From Uranotaenia lowii (lineage: Eukaryota; Arthropoda; Insecta; Diptera; Culicidae): a DNA stretch of 64,000 nucleotides. The notes beneath the pieces were generated by a model. The model saw nothing but the letters and a program-made list of their open reading frames with translations, was not told where the DNA came from and made no database searches. Each line of letters opens with the position of its first letter. The stretch's first letter is position 1. Shown here piece by piece: positions 1-11,127 of this stretch. Where the stretch lies: positions 114,514,683-114,578,682 of the forward strand of contig NC_073693.1 of assembly GCF_029784155.1 (NCBI RefSeq), written 5' to 3'. The translations under genes and the position numbers were made by a program.

Positions 1-575
1 GACTGCAAATAATAACACTGCCTTGGGCCTAACCCAGACTAGTGTTTTAATTTTTCCTTTTCAAAATTCACTGCAGAACTTTGCACGCCACATTTTGCGC
101 AACACTTTTCGCACAGATCTATTGCTGTTTTCACAACCGCGTCACAAACACCTCTTAAATCGCATACCCTCTCATATCGCAGCACCCTCTCAGTCTCACT
201 TTTTGCAGCTCTGGCAGCACCTTTTGCACCTCTTGCAGCGTTCCTCGTAACGCCTCCCTAGCTTCTCGCAGCTCCTTTGGTGGCGCCTTTCGTACCCGTA
301 CCTCTTACAGCGCCTTCCGAGCTTCTCGCGGCTTATTTTGGAGCGCCTCTCAAATTGCTCGCACCATCAGATCCAAACACTACCCCTTCCTCACAGCAAA
401 TCAAGTCCAGACTTCTCTTTCTTCAAAGGGGTAGTGGTCTGGCGGATCGCCAATGTGATATTCCCATCTGAACAGCTTGCTGGTCCTGTCGAGACTGAGC
501 CCTGCTCTCGAATATGCTTTCTTTTTATACTCTGTTATACTCTGGCAGTTTACCCCGTTTGTCAGGATACCACAC
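1..575 (-). mobile_element. Edge of an LTR retrotransposon (short 5' LTR plus leader), cut by the window
   Basis: Read on the minus strand, a short candidate LTR (about 575 down to 454) carries a TATA-like GAGTATAAAAAG and ends in CA. It is followed at once by TGGCGATCCGCCAGACC, which looks like a tRNA primer-binding site. The leader after it (453 down to 1) is rich in short GAGG..GC units spaced about 35 bp, like the leader of the LTR element at 44 kb. No gag or pol is visible before the window edge, and no second LTR can be checked. The assignment rests on the PBS-like motif and layout only. Confidence 0.35.
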
Positions 576-1015
576 ACCATACGATGTAATTTTCTCTTCT
601 AAGAAAATAGTCCATAACTCCCAACATAATCGGAAATTTCAAGCGTTTTCAACGGTGGAATCTTTATTAAGCTTCTCATTGACCATATGGAGGAAAACCA
701 CCGAATATTGGTTGACGAGCTCGAGCAAAAATTGTCTTGAAAAAAAAGTTTCTAGGTCGAGTAAGAAGGACACTTCAAGGTCGGGTAAAACGGACACATA
801 AGTTTTTCCAGATATTTCAAATTTTTTTTAATTTGGTGTCTGCGCCTCTTGTGACGAGTCTTGTTAAGCCAAACAGAGCAGTTTTTCAGTTTTAAGTCGT
901 AGAGGGAAACACTATCTTCCTGTTAAACGAAATTGCGACCCATTTTCGAATATCCTGAATTAATTAAGGTGTGCTGAGTGATTTCGGTCCAGAAATAAAA
1001 TCTTCGTATCGCTTA
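576..1015. other. Intergenic, nothing recognised
   Basis: AT-rich sequence between the LTR-like end and the BEL insertion. There is no convincing ORF or structured repeat. The last bases, AACGC at 1016-1020, are the left target-site duplicate of the BEL element. Confidence 0.5.
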
Positions 1016-1020
1016 AACGC

Positions 1021-1694
1021 TGTTGATTCTTCCGGAAGTAAACGCAGACCAAACCACTAATGTTTGATAGCAGATGGTGTTTATTAAAAATAATCAGCTT
1101 CAAAACTGAAAACGGAGGTTATGTTCAGTTATTACGCTTAGTCAACAATTTTGCGCCACTTACATTTTAGTGTGAAAAGCCTAACTAAGCCTGCGCTTCG
1201 CTTCCCGGATTATTGATCGGTTTGCCTGGTGGCCGCACGAATATTAGCCTCCTAATATTAAAACGAATACAATTCAATGATTCTGTCATTAACTTAAAGT
1301 TTGCTACTTACGGGAAAGGAGATCGGGAGTTTCGGTTCCTTTTCAGTAGAACTAGGTGAAATGTGCGTCGATTTCGAATGGAGTCCTGGCGAAACTACGT
1401 TAAGATACGACAATCAAAATAGGTTTTTGCACTTCCAAAAACATCCTACTTACATCGATTTTCCTGTAAATATCTTGGCGATAAGATGTCACAAACTACA
1501 AAAACGCGGATTAAACTTTCACGGGACTTCAACTAGGTAAAACTAATTGCTAATCTAGCTAAGAAACGGCACTGATATATTTGGCGGTAGAAACAAGAGT
1601 GAGCCGAGTGAAAAAACGGTTTTGCATCGGCAGCAGCACAGGGTGATTCGTAATTTTTCAACCGGTGACAGCAGGGTTGCTAGTCGCGCCGACA
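1021..1694 (-). repeat. BEL element 3' LTR
   Basis: 674 bp direct repeat of 4983-5656. Both copies contain the same 79-codon plus-strand reading frame, which I treat as incidental. Confidence 0.93.
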
Positions 1695-1767
1695 TCCTCC
1701 CCCGGGTGCATCTCAGCGGTCTCTGAGACTGCACTGTTCTCCGCTACTCACATCCGATCGAGCAAGG

Positions 1768-4700
1768 TTATGAACTCGCTTCAACACCATTCGTAGTGTC
1801 CACCACTGCTGTACAGGCTTGGCCATGGTATCCAAAGCCTATCTCCACATGTCCTCGTACCCAGCCGTTGCGGCTTCTTAGGTCCAGGATCGAGACCAAG
1901 TTGCTAATTTCGATCGGTTCCGCCCTTTGGAACCAGTTGTCCTGATGTCGTAGAGAATGATGGTATTCCTTCGCCGAGCGTCCCCACAGGATATCGAGTT
2001 CCTGTAGTAGGAGACCCCATGTCTTCCGAAGGTTTCGTTGGTTTTCGATTGAAACCGTGAATTGTTTGGAATAGTTCGAACACTCCAAAAATAAATCGTT
2101 TGAAATTAAAGCTTCGAATTCGGATGATTCGAAAGGTAGGTAGGTCAGAGGCCTTGTATTGATAATGCTTTCAGCCTCCACCACTAATTTATTGAACCCC
2201 CCGTGGTCTAGTTCTCCCTCAGAGTACCCATCTTCAATTGCCACCTTGATAGACGTCACCAGTCTTACCCACACGCCCCCTAGGTGCGGTGCCCCCAGAT
2301 GATTGAACTTCCACTCGACATTCGTAAAAGTGTTAAAGAGCCTTTGGTTGATCTGCTGCAGAACTAATCTTGACGCCCCAACGTAGTTCGTCCCGAAGCT
2401 GCTGAAGAATTTAACCGATGCACCGCGGTGTCCCTCAAACCGTCCGAATTCCAGAACACAGAAAGTTGCGGAGAGTGGGGACACCGCCTCAAAATGCATG
2501 GCTCGCACGGCCATACAGCTTCGGATAACACATTGAGTCACGATACAGAGGCCAGAACGGGAGTACAGTTTCTGTGGTAGAATCTCTGGGAATAGGATGT
2601 CGCAGGAAACCATTTCTGGCTTACAAATTTCGCTACTGTTCCGGAACACTACTTTTTCGTTGAGAAATGGTACACGTCGAGTGAGCGTACTTTTTTCCGG
2701 AACGTTATCGCCTTCTTGGAAAGCATCGATCTCCCCCGGGTAGACTTCTAGCTGGAGCTGCTCATAGATGGTCTTCATCGCCGTTGTCAGTTTCAGATTT
2801 TCATTCAGCTTCTCTTCACAGGACATTCTTCTTTCGGGGCATTCCAAGCGCCGCTTGGTCATGCCATAGCTAACCGGGAGGGCTACATCGTCATGTACCT
2901 TCAGTGGACCTGTCCCGAAGCGATCACCAGCACGCTTCGTGGTCTGCTCCAGAATCGCTAGTGCCTGCGTATCTTCTTCCGATTGAGCCTTCGACATCGC
3001 TGCTTCAACGTCGTCAATGATGAACATCTGTTTCACAAGAGTATTGAGGGATTCATCTGGTAATTTAGCAATCAACTCTTGAAGCAGTTGAGGATTGAAT
3101 AACTGGTCATACTCGTTTGCCGCTTCGATGTGGTGACACAGCGCTTGTACTGCTGTTCCGAATTCAATCAACCCTTCCAACTTATCCACCCGATGTACTG
3201 GAATCGCTCGCACCTTCTGCAGCAGGTTGTTGATCAACAGGTCTGGCCTCCCGTACCGCAATCGCAACGTTTCGATGACATGAGGTATTGTGGCCGGAAG
3301 TACTAAGCTGCTCCTCACCACCTCCAGGGCTTGTCCTTTCAAGCATCGTTGTAGACGCAGCATGTTCTCGCCATTCGAGAAACCGCACACCGCCGTTGTG
3401 TAGTCGTAGTTCGCGATGAATATCGGCCACTCCGCTGGATCACCGGAAAGGTAAGGCAAATCCCGTGAAAACGACTGCCTGGCTGCTAACTGCTGGGGCG
3501 TCAAGTTCGTTGGCGCACCGAAATCGTTCCTTGGAGTGCACTGAATTCTGGTTCCATCACTTCGCGGGATTGATTGGGGCAAAAAGTTTTCTTTTGACTG
3601 GGAGGTTTGGTGGATTTGTGTTGGTCGAAATGTTGGCAATTGGCTTGCATGTGACGTCGCAATGGGCAAAGACGTCAAAGGTGGCAAAGAAGGAATAGTA
3701 GTTGGTACGATATTATATTGCACATACTGAGGCACTAAATTGGGCAACGAGTGCGCTAATTGATCAGGCATAAATTGCTGCGACACTCCTAATTGTGGGG
3801 GTAAATGTTGTGCAAATGACTCTTTCACCGTCGTTGGGGGGACTTGTTGAAAATTAAACAAGGGCTGTTGAACCATCGTTGGCACTGAATTAGCATTGCC
3901 AGATTGTCGTCGATGTGCAGTCTCAATGTTTGCAAATGGGGATTGATATTGGGGTTCAAATTTGTTTACATCTGTGTGGGTGGAGCGCGCGACCATATTG
4001 CGCTGCTGCTCTAAAATATCGGGTTCTGGGGGCGCGACATGGTTTCGCTGCTGCCCAATCACCAAGGCTGATTCATATGTTGTGGGGCTTTTAATATTTG
4101 TAGCATAATCAAAGGCTTGACACTTACCAAGTGGTCCAATACTTCCCTCTAACTCAGGAGCTTCGATGGTAACCGATTTCCTTTTCGGCACTGTCCCGGT
4201 GAGTGACTTCAAAGCATGTTGACCTGTCTGCTTGGCTGCCATGTTGCTACTTGCTGCCGGTTGAGCGAGCTGCCGTCGCTCTGAACCCGACTGGCTGCCT
4301 ACCGAAAGAACGTTGTTCGTTCCCCCGGTTGCCATCATTGAAATAAGTTCTCGACACTGCTTGAGTTGGCTCCGCATACTCATCAGCTGTGCCTGCGTCG
4401 GTTGGTGCTCACCTGCACTCTCTTGCATTTGACGTTGCATCGTCACAAAGCATCGTGACATTTCACCTAGCAACGCTGCTGTTGATGGAGCAGGCTCGCC
4501 ACCCACTGCACCAGCAGTTGGGACCAGGTTGGCTACCCACTCCTCCGTTCGATGATCGTTCCTGTTAGAACCGGTTTCGTTCATCAGCGCTTCCCGTTCG
4601 TCAAGAAAACGCTGCCGCATATCCAGCGACACTCGCTGGAGCTCAAGTTCCTGCCGCTCACGTAGCCGACGCAACGATTCTGCTCGGCTGGAGATAGAAA

Positions 4701-4959
4701 TTTTGCTGTTCACGCTTGGGGCCTTCTTCCGGAGGGTACAGTTCCGGCATTCCCAATCCCGGTCCGCTATTGATGCGCCAACACCAGCACAGCTATAGTG
4801 CCACCAAATCAGGCACGAATCACATTGGCACATGTCATCAAATGACTCCGATTTGTCACAAGCTGGACAATAATTGAGGTTAGATTCCTCGCCTCTTGTT
4901 GTTCGCGCTGGTTCCGGATCTCCTCCTCGTTGACCAACATCGTTTCCGATCAGACTCAT
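1768..4959 (-). CDS. BEL/Pao gag-integrase remnant polyprotein (1063 aa)
   Basis: One uninterrupted frame starts 23 bases inside the 5' LTR. Residues 31-74 form a PHD-like Cys4-His-Cys3 finger (C31, C34, C46, C49, H54, C57, C71, C74), as in many insect Pao polyproteins. A Gln/Ala-rich linker follows, then a Pao gag core at about 460-660 (SFSRDLPYLSGDPAEWPIF, then FSNGENMLRLQRCL). About residue 780 the frame passes directly into an integrase-type segment (GTNYVGASR, then APHLGGVWVRLV and ESIINTRPLTYLP) and a DUF5641-like C-terminus (WFQRAEPIEISNLVSILD). Protease, RT and RNase H are missing. The integrase Asp expected before GTN (usual form DNGTN) reads SFGTN, so it should be catalytically dead, although the Glu of ESIINTRP is kept. 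The likely role is a particle-forming protein of a non-autonomous element. Why the frame is open is unknown. Confidence 0.88.
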   Translation of the reverse strand: MSLIGNDVGQRGGDPEPARTTRGEESNLNYCPACDKSESFDDMCQCDSCLIWWHYSCAGVGASIADRDWECRNCTLRKKAPSVNSKISISSRAESLRRLRERQELELQRVSLDMRQRFLDEREALMNETGSNRNDHRTEEWVANLVPTAGAVGGEPAPSTAALLGEMSRCFVTMQRQMQESAGEHQPTQAQLMSMRSQLKQCRELISMMATGGTNNVLSVGSQSGSERRQLAQPAASSNMAAKQTGQHALKSLTGTVPKRKSVTIEAPELEGSIGPLGKCQAFDYATNIKSPTTYESALVIGQQRNHVAPPEPDILEQQRNMVARSTHTDVNKFEPQYQSPFANIETAHRRQSGNANSVPTMVQQPLFNFQQVPPTTVKESFAQHLPPQLGVSQQFMPDQLAHSLPNLVPQYVQYNIVPTTIPSLPPLTSLPIATSHASQLPTFRPTQIHQTSQSKENFLPQSIPRSDGTRIQCTPRNDFGAPTNLTPQQLAARQSFSRDLPYLSGDPAEWPIFIANYDYTTAVCGFSNGENMLRLQRCLKGQALEVVRSSLVLPATIPHVIETLRLRYGRPDLLINNLLQKVRAIPVHRVDKLEGLIEFGTAVQALCHHIEAANEYDQLFNPQLLQELIAKLPDESLNTLVKQMFIIDDVEAAMSKAQSEEDTQALAILEQTTKRAGDRFGTGPLKVHDDVALPVSYGMTKRRLECPERRMSCEEKLNENLKLTTAMKTIYEQLQLEVYPGEIDAFQEGDNVPEKSTLTRRVPFLNEKVVFRNSSEICKPEMVSCDILFPEILPQKLYSRSGLCIVTQCVIRSCMAVRAMHFEAVSPLSATFCVLEFGRFEGHRGASVKFFSSFGTNYVGASRLVLQQINQRLFNTFTNVEWKFNHLGAPHLGGVWVRLVTSIKVAIEDGYSEGELDHGGFNKLVVEAESIINTRPLTYLPFESSEFEALISNDLFLECSNYSKQFTVSIENQRNLRKTWGLLLQELDILWGRSAKEYHHSLRHQDNWFQRAEPIEISNLVSILDLRSRNGWVRGHVEIGFGYHGQACTAVVDTTNGVEASS

Positions 4960-4982
4960 CGTGGATTAAAATTTTTGAAGAA

Positions 4983-5656
4983 TGTTGATTCTTCCGGAAG
5001 TAAACGCAGACCAAACCACTAATGTTTGATAGCAGATGGTGTTTATTAAAAATAATCAGCTTCAAAACTGAAAACGGAGGTTATGTTCAGTTATTACGCT
5101 TAGTCAACAATTTTGCGCCACTTACATTTTAGTGTGAAAAGCCTAACTAAGCCTGCGCTTCGCTTCCCGGATTATTGATCGGTTTGCCTGGTGGCCGCAC
5201 GAATATTAGCCTCCTAATATTAAAACGAATACAATTCAATGATTCTGTCATTAACTTAAAGTTTGCTACTTACGGGAAAGGAGATCGGGAGTTTCGGTTC
5301 CTTTTCAGTAGAACTAGGTGAAATGTGCGTCGATTTCGAATGGAGTCCTGGCGAAACTACGTTAAGATACGACAATCAAAATAGGTTTTTGCACTTCCAA
5401 AAACATCCTACTTACATCGATTTTCCAGTAAATATCTTGGCGATAAGATGTCACAAACTACAAAAACGCGGATTAAACTTTCACGGGACTTCAACTAGGT
5501 AAAACTAATTGCTAATCTAGCTAAGAAACGGCACTGATATATTTGGCGGTAGAAACAAGAGTGAGCCGAGTGAAAAAACGGTTTTGCATCGGCAGCAGCA
5601 CAGGGTGATTCGTAATTTTTCAACCGGTGACAGCAGGGTTGCTAGTCGCGCCGACA
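4983..5656 (-). repeat. BEL element 5' LTR
   Basis: 674 bp, nearly identical to 1021-1694 and directly followed on the plus strand by the AACGC target duplicate. Confidence 0.93.
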
Positions 5657-5661
5657 AACGC

Positions 5662-6084
5662 GTTGGAAATTCTAAGATCACAAAATCTTATAATTAAAAT
5701 TGCAACAAGGCCACTTAAGGGGGGGTAGGGTCTAACGGGTAAAAAAACACCATTTTCACGATTTGTTTCTAGAGCTATCGTTCAAACAAATGTATTCAAA
5801 TTTTTTGCATTATACAAAGCATTGTTAAAAGAACATTTAGTAATTTTTTTTCGTAGAAAAATATTGAAAAATGAGCCGGTGACGGAGCACTTTCGAGGAT
5901 GCCTTTTAGAAAACAGGATTTGCGGTGGACACTGTATCTCAGCACAGAATCATCTGAAGTCAAAAAATCAGAGCAAAATATTTTTAATACATGTTTTTCT
6001 GAACCCCCCCCCCCCTTTTAGAAAACAGGATTTGCGGTGGACAAATCCTGTTTTCTAAAAGGCCCCCCCCCCCTTAAATGAGGA
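5662..6084. repeat. Intergenic repeats with a hairpin between poly-C runs
   Basis: An 18 bp perfect inverted repeat (6016-6033 with 6043-6060, loop GCGGTGGAC) is flanked by runs of C of about 12 and 11. The same motif, TTTTAGAAAACAGGATTTGC, also occurs singly near 5906. No gene is seen. Confidence 0.6.
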
Positions 6085-6908
6085 TTCCTGGGACCGATAA
6101 TCAAAATAATGTTGTACTTTTCGATGGTGTTTGATGAACCAGATGGCTAGCAGTATTATTGATATGATTTGCAATTGAATCGGATTGAAACTAGCAGAAA
6201 TTTCGGCTGTGGTGAATTTCTGTGCTGGTAAATTTTTGCAAATCCAGGAAAGCTTCTTTCAGCGTGAACTCCAACAAAACTGTGTTGAAAAACTCCATCG
6301 AAATGATGAAGATGGGCCTAAATAAACCCTGAAAATCAATATTGAGACTTAATTTAGTTTTAGCTGCAAGATAGTGCTGCTATCTACGACTTGAACTGCA
6401 AAAAGTATGGTTTACTGCAAAGCTTTTGAATCAAAACCTGTTTTTTTGTGATTCAAAGTTAGCCGAGAATATGTTTTTCACCTTTTCACGTCATGTTAAT
6501 GTAAAAAATAAGCAATTTGATAAAGAATTAAACCTCAAATGGCAAATTTCTTGGTGCTAGAGGAAAATCATTTTTAAACCCCGTCAAAACCTTTGGAATA
6601 CTAGTAAACGTCTAAAAATGCCGTTATCCATTCAAATAGTTTTTAGAAGCATTATGATTCTCCTACAATCAGTAATTTTTTGGAAGTAATCTTAATTTTT
6701 GTAGAAAAAAAGGTACTATTCGCAATTCACATCTTTTTCATATTTTTGGTCCTCAACGCTAATTGCTTCGTTCAAAAAAAGTAAACTCATGCTTGATTTA
6801 TCCGTTGATCAATTTAAAACAAAGTGTTCAAGAAATTTTGATGATTTTCAATCATTCATATTTTAACAAGCAAAGCACATAGTGGTACTATTCTAGTTTT
6901 GCTCACTG
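6085..6908. mobile_element. Partial copy of the long-TIR element found whole at 57482-59331
   Basis: The right end, GCTCACTG followed by TA at 6909-6910, matches the right terminus at 59331 (about 80% by eye over several hundred bases). The segment 6085-6400 matches, in reverse complement, sequence around 58000-58250. The left terminus and the coding-like centre of the whole copy are absent. Confidence 0.7.
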
Positions 6909-6910
6909 TA

Positions 6911-7690
6911 TGTAGATTTTTATTTCTCCTGTCGAAGCTGAACTGAAAGTCCTTTTCTTCTAGAATCAGCTCTAAACTACTTTCGACAATTTCGGGGGGT
7001 TTCAAACCTTTTACCGGTTAACCTCACGATTATTGGGCCAAAGAATATTTGGTTAAAATGTGTCATCGTTCAAAGCAGTTTGAATGAATTGTCTTTTTTT
7101 TCACTAAAATTATGTTCAAAGAATTCTTCACTATAAATCAAACATGTAGACATGTCACATGACTATTTGAAGTGATGCCGAACAACACTTGTCATGATAT
7201 GAAATTTGACGATTTTTGATGCTTCAAATAACTATTCTTTTTTTAATTTGTTCTAGCAACATACCTACAGTAAATTGTGTTAATATTTGCTTTTACCTTG
7301 AAAAGAAAGGAAATTAGATTACTTGACATTTGAATCACAATTTTTTTTTGTTTTTCCATTTGAGCCCCGATTCACCTCCATGTTCAAATTCAACCCATTT
7401 TAACCATTTTTTTTTCATTGAACGACACATATCGTTCATATTGAATATGGTGGATAACTTATTCGAAATATTTTTCTTTGAAATATGAAAGGAATTTAAC
7501 AAGATTTGTGAAGCATTGATTAAAAATATTTATAGAAAATTTTATTTTTTTTTTCGAAAATTTTAAATTCAAAATTGACACTCGAACAATTTTCACACAA
7601 TTTACAAACCTATCACAAAAAGTGGCAAACTGCAAATGCCCCGTGATGGATGCCATAATAAAAAACGGCTATCTTTACATCGAATGACCA
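6911..7690. other. Intergenic AT-rich, nothing recognised
   Basis: Downstream flank of Gr-A. It has long A/T runs and only short chance frames. Confidence 0.5.
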
Positions 7691-7694
7691 TGGC

Positions 7695-9110
7695 TTAGGG
7701 TGCTGGTGTTGTTGTTGATTCTGGTTTAGAGTCGTCCGATTTAGCAAACTGTATCAAAATAACCAGATACGTAGTCAGAGCCCCAAGTATCTGAAACCAA
7801 TAAAAAAAAATAATTTTATCTTTTTGATTCGGTCATTTTAATGTACTCACGCTTGCTAGTAGTTTGAGATCAAGTGCTACAATTCCACAGGCCATGTAAG
7901 GACCCTTCTGATGCATGATTTGTCGTGTGAAGACGGCCACCTGATGGATAAAATAATTACTAATGGCATTGTTTATTTTATTTAATTAATATTAGTTTCC
8001 CACCTCTATTTTGAACTGCTCATTATCTGATAGAGGAATAGCTTGTAGAAGCAAACCGGTGTATTCTCTCTAAAAATATACAAAGTTTTATTCTTTTCAT
8101 TTTAAATTCGTCAAGTTCATGATTCTTACCTCATTTTCCATCAAATGATTGGGATACAGTATGAGAAGCATTTTGCAGATATGCATTATAACCCAGAGAA
8201 TTGAATAGACAAGATAAATCATGGCCTCGAATGTAAAATTGTTTAAATTTGTGTATTGGTACACCTCCAAGCAAGTAATACTGGTTCCAGTTAGCATCAG
8301 AACCATCGCTACTATGTTCAAAACGCCATACTCTTGGTTGACTTTGTAAACCAACCGATGTAGCAACATGTGTTCTTTTCTCAGAAGTTCCAATGTGTCG
8401 GAATGACTGGGAAGATCGGACTTCAAGGTGTAACGTAAGGAAAAAATTACACCATTTATAGCTTTGCACTTTTCATAAGCGAATAAAATGACGAATGCAT
8501 ATTGCAGTAAACTTATCGTATGAATAGTATTCGGAATGAAATAGATCAAAATAGTGCTCAGTATTATAAAGACTTCCTTGTTCCAGACGCATTCCAGCAC
8601 GAGAACTATGCACCAATACGCCACGATAAAGAGAACCAGTTTGTTCATCTGATATCGCAACCAGGCTAAATCTTTCTTTTCGTCAATAGTTCGGAATGCC
8701 TTAAGCGTTCGCAGTAATCGATTGATGATTTCATCATAATGGCTTCGTTTCCATTGACATGCCGTGGTGACGATTGCACTGCAAACTAATCCTAGTATCA
8801 TTTCGCAGTTGTACAGAATGAAGGTGAAAAACGGAATATTCAACTTTTCAAATCGCCATTTACGCTTCCAGTAAAATCCAACCGCACCCCCTATTACCAA
8901 CAGCAGACCCAGACAGAACTGGAGCACCCCGTAGCAAATTTCCTGCCACCGTTTGGTATCCTTATCCGGATTAAGTGCCTTTATAGGGTAGGGAGCTGAC
9001 CCGAGACCCTGAGCTATGGTCAGTGCTGGCCGCATGGCTGTATCCAAAATTTCGAGGTCTTCAGCTTCATCACTTCTGGGTTTTATTTTGAAGATTGAGG
9101 GAGTTTTCAT
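7695..9110 (-). CDS. Gustatory receptor (7tm_7 family), Gr-A, 410 aa
   Basis: Model: complement(join(7695..7790, 7851..7940, 8004..8069, 8130..9110)). All introns are GT-AG and all junctions phase 0. The protein is hydrophobic with about seven membrane segments (for example CLGLLLVIGGAVGFYW, ILYNCEMILGLVCSAIV, LVLFIVAYWCIVLVL, CKMLLILY). The last exon carries the diagnostic insect Gr motif TYhhhhhQF, here TYLVILIQF at about residues 386-394. The start at 9110 is chosen by comparison with Gr-B; an open frame continues upstream to 9170, but a splice-acceptor-like TTTTTCCAG lies just before this ATG, so a 5' leader intron is likely. Insect Grs are ligand-gated cation channels in chemosensory neurons; the ligand cannot be read from sequence. 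It is divergent to Gr-B, about 75-80% identical. Confidence 0.9.
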
Positions 9111-10182
9111 ATCCTGGAAAAATCGAAAACACTTTGATAAAACTGGCCTTTTTTTGAAAATATACGCCAACCATTGTTATGATACCCATTCGAAGGAAAC
9201 GCTTGTTGTGCGTGCAGTAAATCGCGAATCTTCTACATATATTCAACATGTCCCTTTCCCAAATCCCTCGAGAAAGAAGATTTATTTGCATGTTCTAACA
9301 CATGCTTTAAATGACCACCAATTAAATCAATCGGAGTTCCACCACAATCGACAAATGTAATTGGCCCAACCTGTTTCGGTAAGAATGAAGTTCAAAATAC
9401 ACACAGTAGGGTTTCATTGGACGTATGGGAAAAATTTGGACTATCGAATTTTGGAAAGGAAAAATCGATCCTGTTGATAGATATTAAACCCTTTAATGCA
9501 TGACTTTTTTAGATGAGAATATCAGAAATTGATTCAGTGAAATATTAACATTTTAAATGGAACAACACAACTGAACAGGTTTGAGGTTGTTATTTTGAGT
9601 AATATAAAAGTTATGGCCTGTCGAATTTTAAAAATAATTTTAGAAATTTTTAATTCATTTCAATACGATTTTGCATTTTTTTTCCAAACCTTGCTAGTTG
9701 GGTGGAACAAGGTTTTTGTGATTAATTGAGATTGAAAAAATTGTAAGAATTTGCATATCTAAAGAAATCACAACGATTTAAAAAAAAACTACTTTTTTCA
9801 AAAAAAAAAATAAATATATATTTGATTTTTGTAATTTTCCGCGTACTATGTTCGATATCCCACACGTATACATTAAAATACCGTAATAAAAATACCATGG
9901 GCTAATTTCTATTGATCTCTTGAGCATTTTTTTTATCAATACATCACTTCAAAGTATCCAAGCGATTTCGAGATTTTTGGATTTAGACTAGTGTTGTTTT
10001 AAAACAAAATTATGCATTAAAGGGTTAAAGAATGTACTCGAAAAATGCTATCAAAAGTTACCCAAGCAACCAAAAGTCCCATATCTACTTAAACGCATGC
10101 CAAGTTCGAGTTTCGCTGAACAAAGGTTCCAAATGGAATTGGTACCGGATATTCTCGAATGCTAGCATGAAAGTTACATAAG
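9111..10182. other. Intergenic AT-rich, upstream of Gr-A
   Basis: No gene is recognised. It should contain the Gr-A promoter and any non-coding first exon, but no convincing TATA or initiator was found. Confidence 0.45.
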
Positions 10183-10401
10183 GTTCCTCTAATAGCCTTT
10201 TTATGACACGGCAATCGCATCACTCAGTATTAAAGTAACACATAGGGCCTCAAAGAGCCTTGTATGGACTTGAAGTTCCAAAAATTTCCTCAAATAGCCT
10301 TTTTTGTGACATGTCAATCACATCCATTCAGTACAAAAGTTACAAATTGGTTCTTAAATAGCCTTCTATGAGCTTGAAGTTTCAAAAAGTTCCTTGAATA
10401 G
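10183..10401 (+). repeat. Diverged tandem repeat of about 104 bp, interrupted by an LTR element
   Basis: Two units start with TTCCTCTAATAGCC and TTCCTCAAATAGCC and share TGACA..GTCAATC..CATC and CTTGAAGTT blocks. A third unit begins at 10391 and resumes after the insertion at 13115-13150 (AATAGCATTTTCTGAGACATG). AATAG at 10397-10401 is the left target duplicate. Confidence 0.75.
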
Positions 10402-10620
10402 TGTGGAACTTATACTTTACACTGCACTGGCTGAACGGGAGACACGCGACCTATCTCACCTAATATCTTTAGATAACTGACTGCCGCTCACGCACGGCAC
10501 GACAGCAGCTCAGCTTAGCTGTCGTGTGTATGCGTGTAGCGAAGATGATAGAGAGAGATTATCGACTCGGAACGGCCTATCGAGCGAGAGAGTGTCGCGC
10601 TCGCAATTATCGGCTACACA
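10402..10620 (-). repeat. LTR (3' end of element)
   Basis: 219 bp direct repeat of 12896-13114, TG...CA. Confidence 0.92.
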
Positions 10621-11127
10621 TCTCCCCCCTACACAAAAATGCAAAGAAAAAAAACCAAATCGAGTTCAAAATTTTAATCTGAACACGATTTCCATCTCAT
10701 TTTGTGGTATTTCTCCTTAAGTAAGACATACCGCCATAAAATTTTGAATAAAAAACATAAGATGGAGGTTTGATAGTCAAACGGCATACTTTTCAGGCAT
10801 TTCATGGCATCATTTTCTTCCTCAAGCAGTGAATCTAAATCATTACACTTCATCCTTCATTTTGCGAACGAATGTTTTGTTCGTTTCAGATATTGACTTC
10901 AATTGTAATTTAACGCCCCTGAATTCTGGTTGTGCTTTCCGAACCAATGGTAAAATTTAGTTCTTCTATAAACTATGCTTTTCTCTCTTGCTTAAGTTCT
11001 CCCTAAAGCCTAAAGGTTTCAAATATAGATATTATTAAAAGGTTCCTCCCCACCTTACAGAGAAACTAATATCATTTTATTCTAACAGACCTTTTGGACT
11101 TTGCGTTCCAATTATTCAGATGTACAC

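Larger units (their letters stand above)
1021..5656 (-). mobile_element. BEL/Pao LTR retrotransposon, internally deleted but structurally complete
   Basis: Two 674 bp LTRs (1021-1694 and 4983-5656) begin TG and end CA and differ at one position that I noticed (T/A near 1466 and 5428). A 5 bp duplication, AACGC, flanks the element at 1016-1020 and 5657-5661. On the minus strand a purine tract, GGGGGAGGA, sits directly before the 3' LTR, fixing the orientation. The only ORF has gag-type and integrase-type parts; protease, RT and RNase H are absent. Near-identical LTRs and an intact ORF imply a recent insertion, presumably mobilised by a complete relative. Confidence 0.93.

Noticed and set aside
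1301..1540. 79-codon frame present twice (1301-1540 and 5263-5502)
   Set aside because: It lies in both LTRs of the BEL element on the antisense strand and has no recognisable domain.
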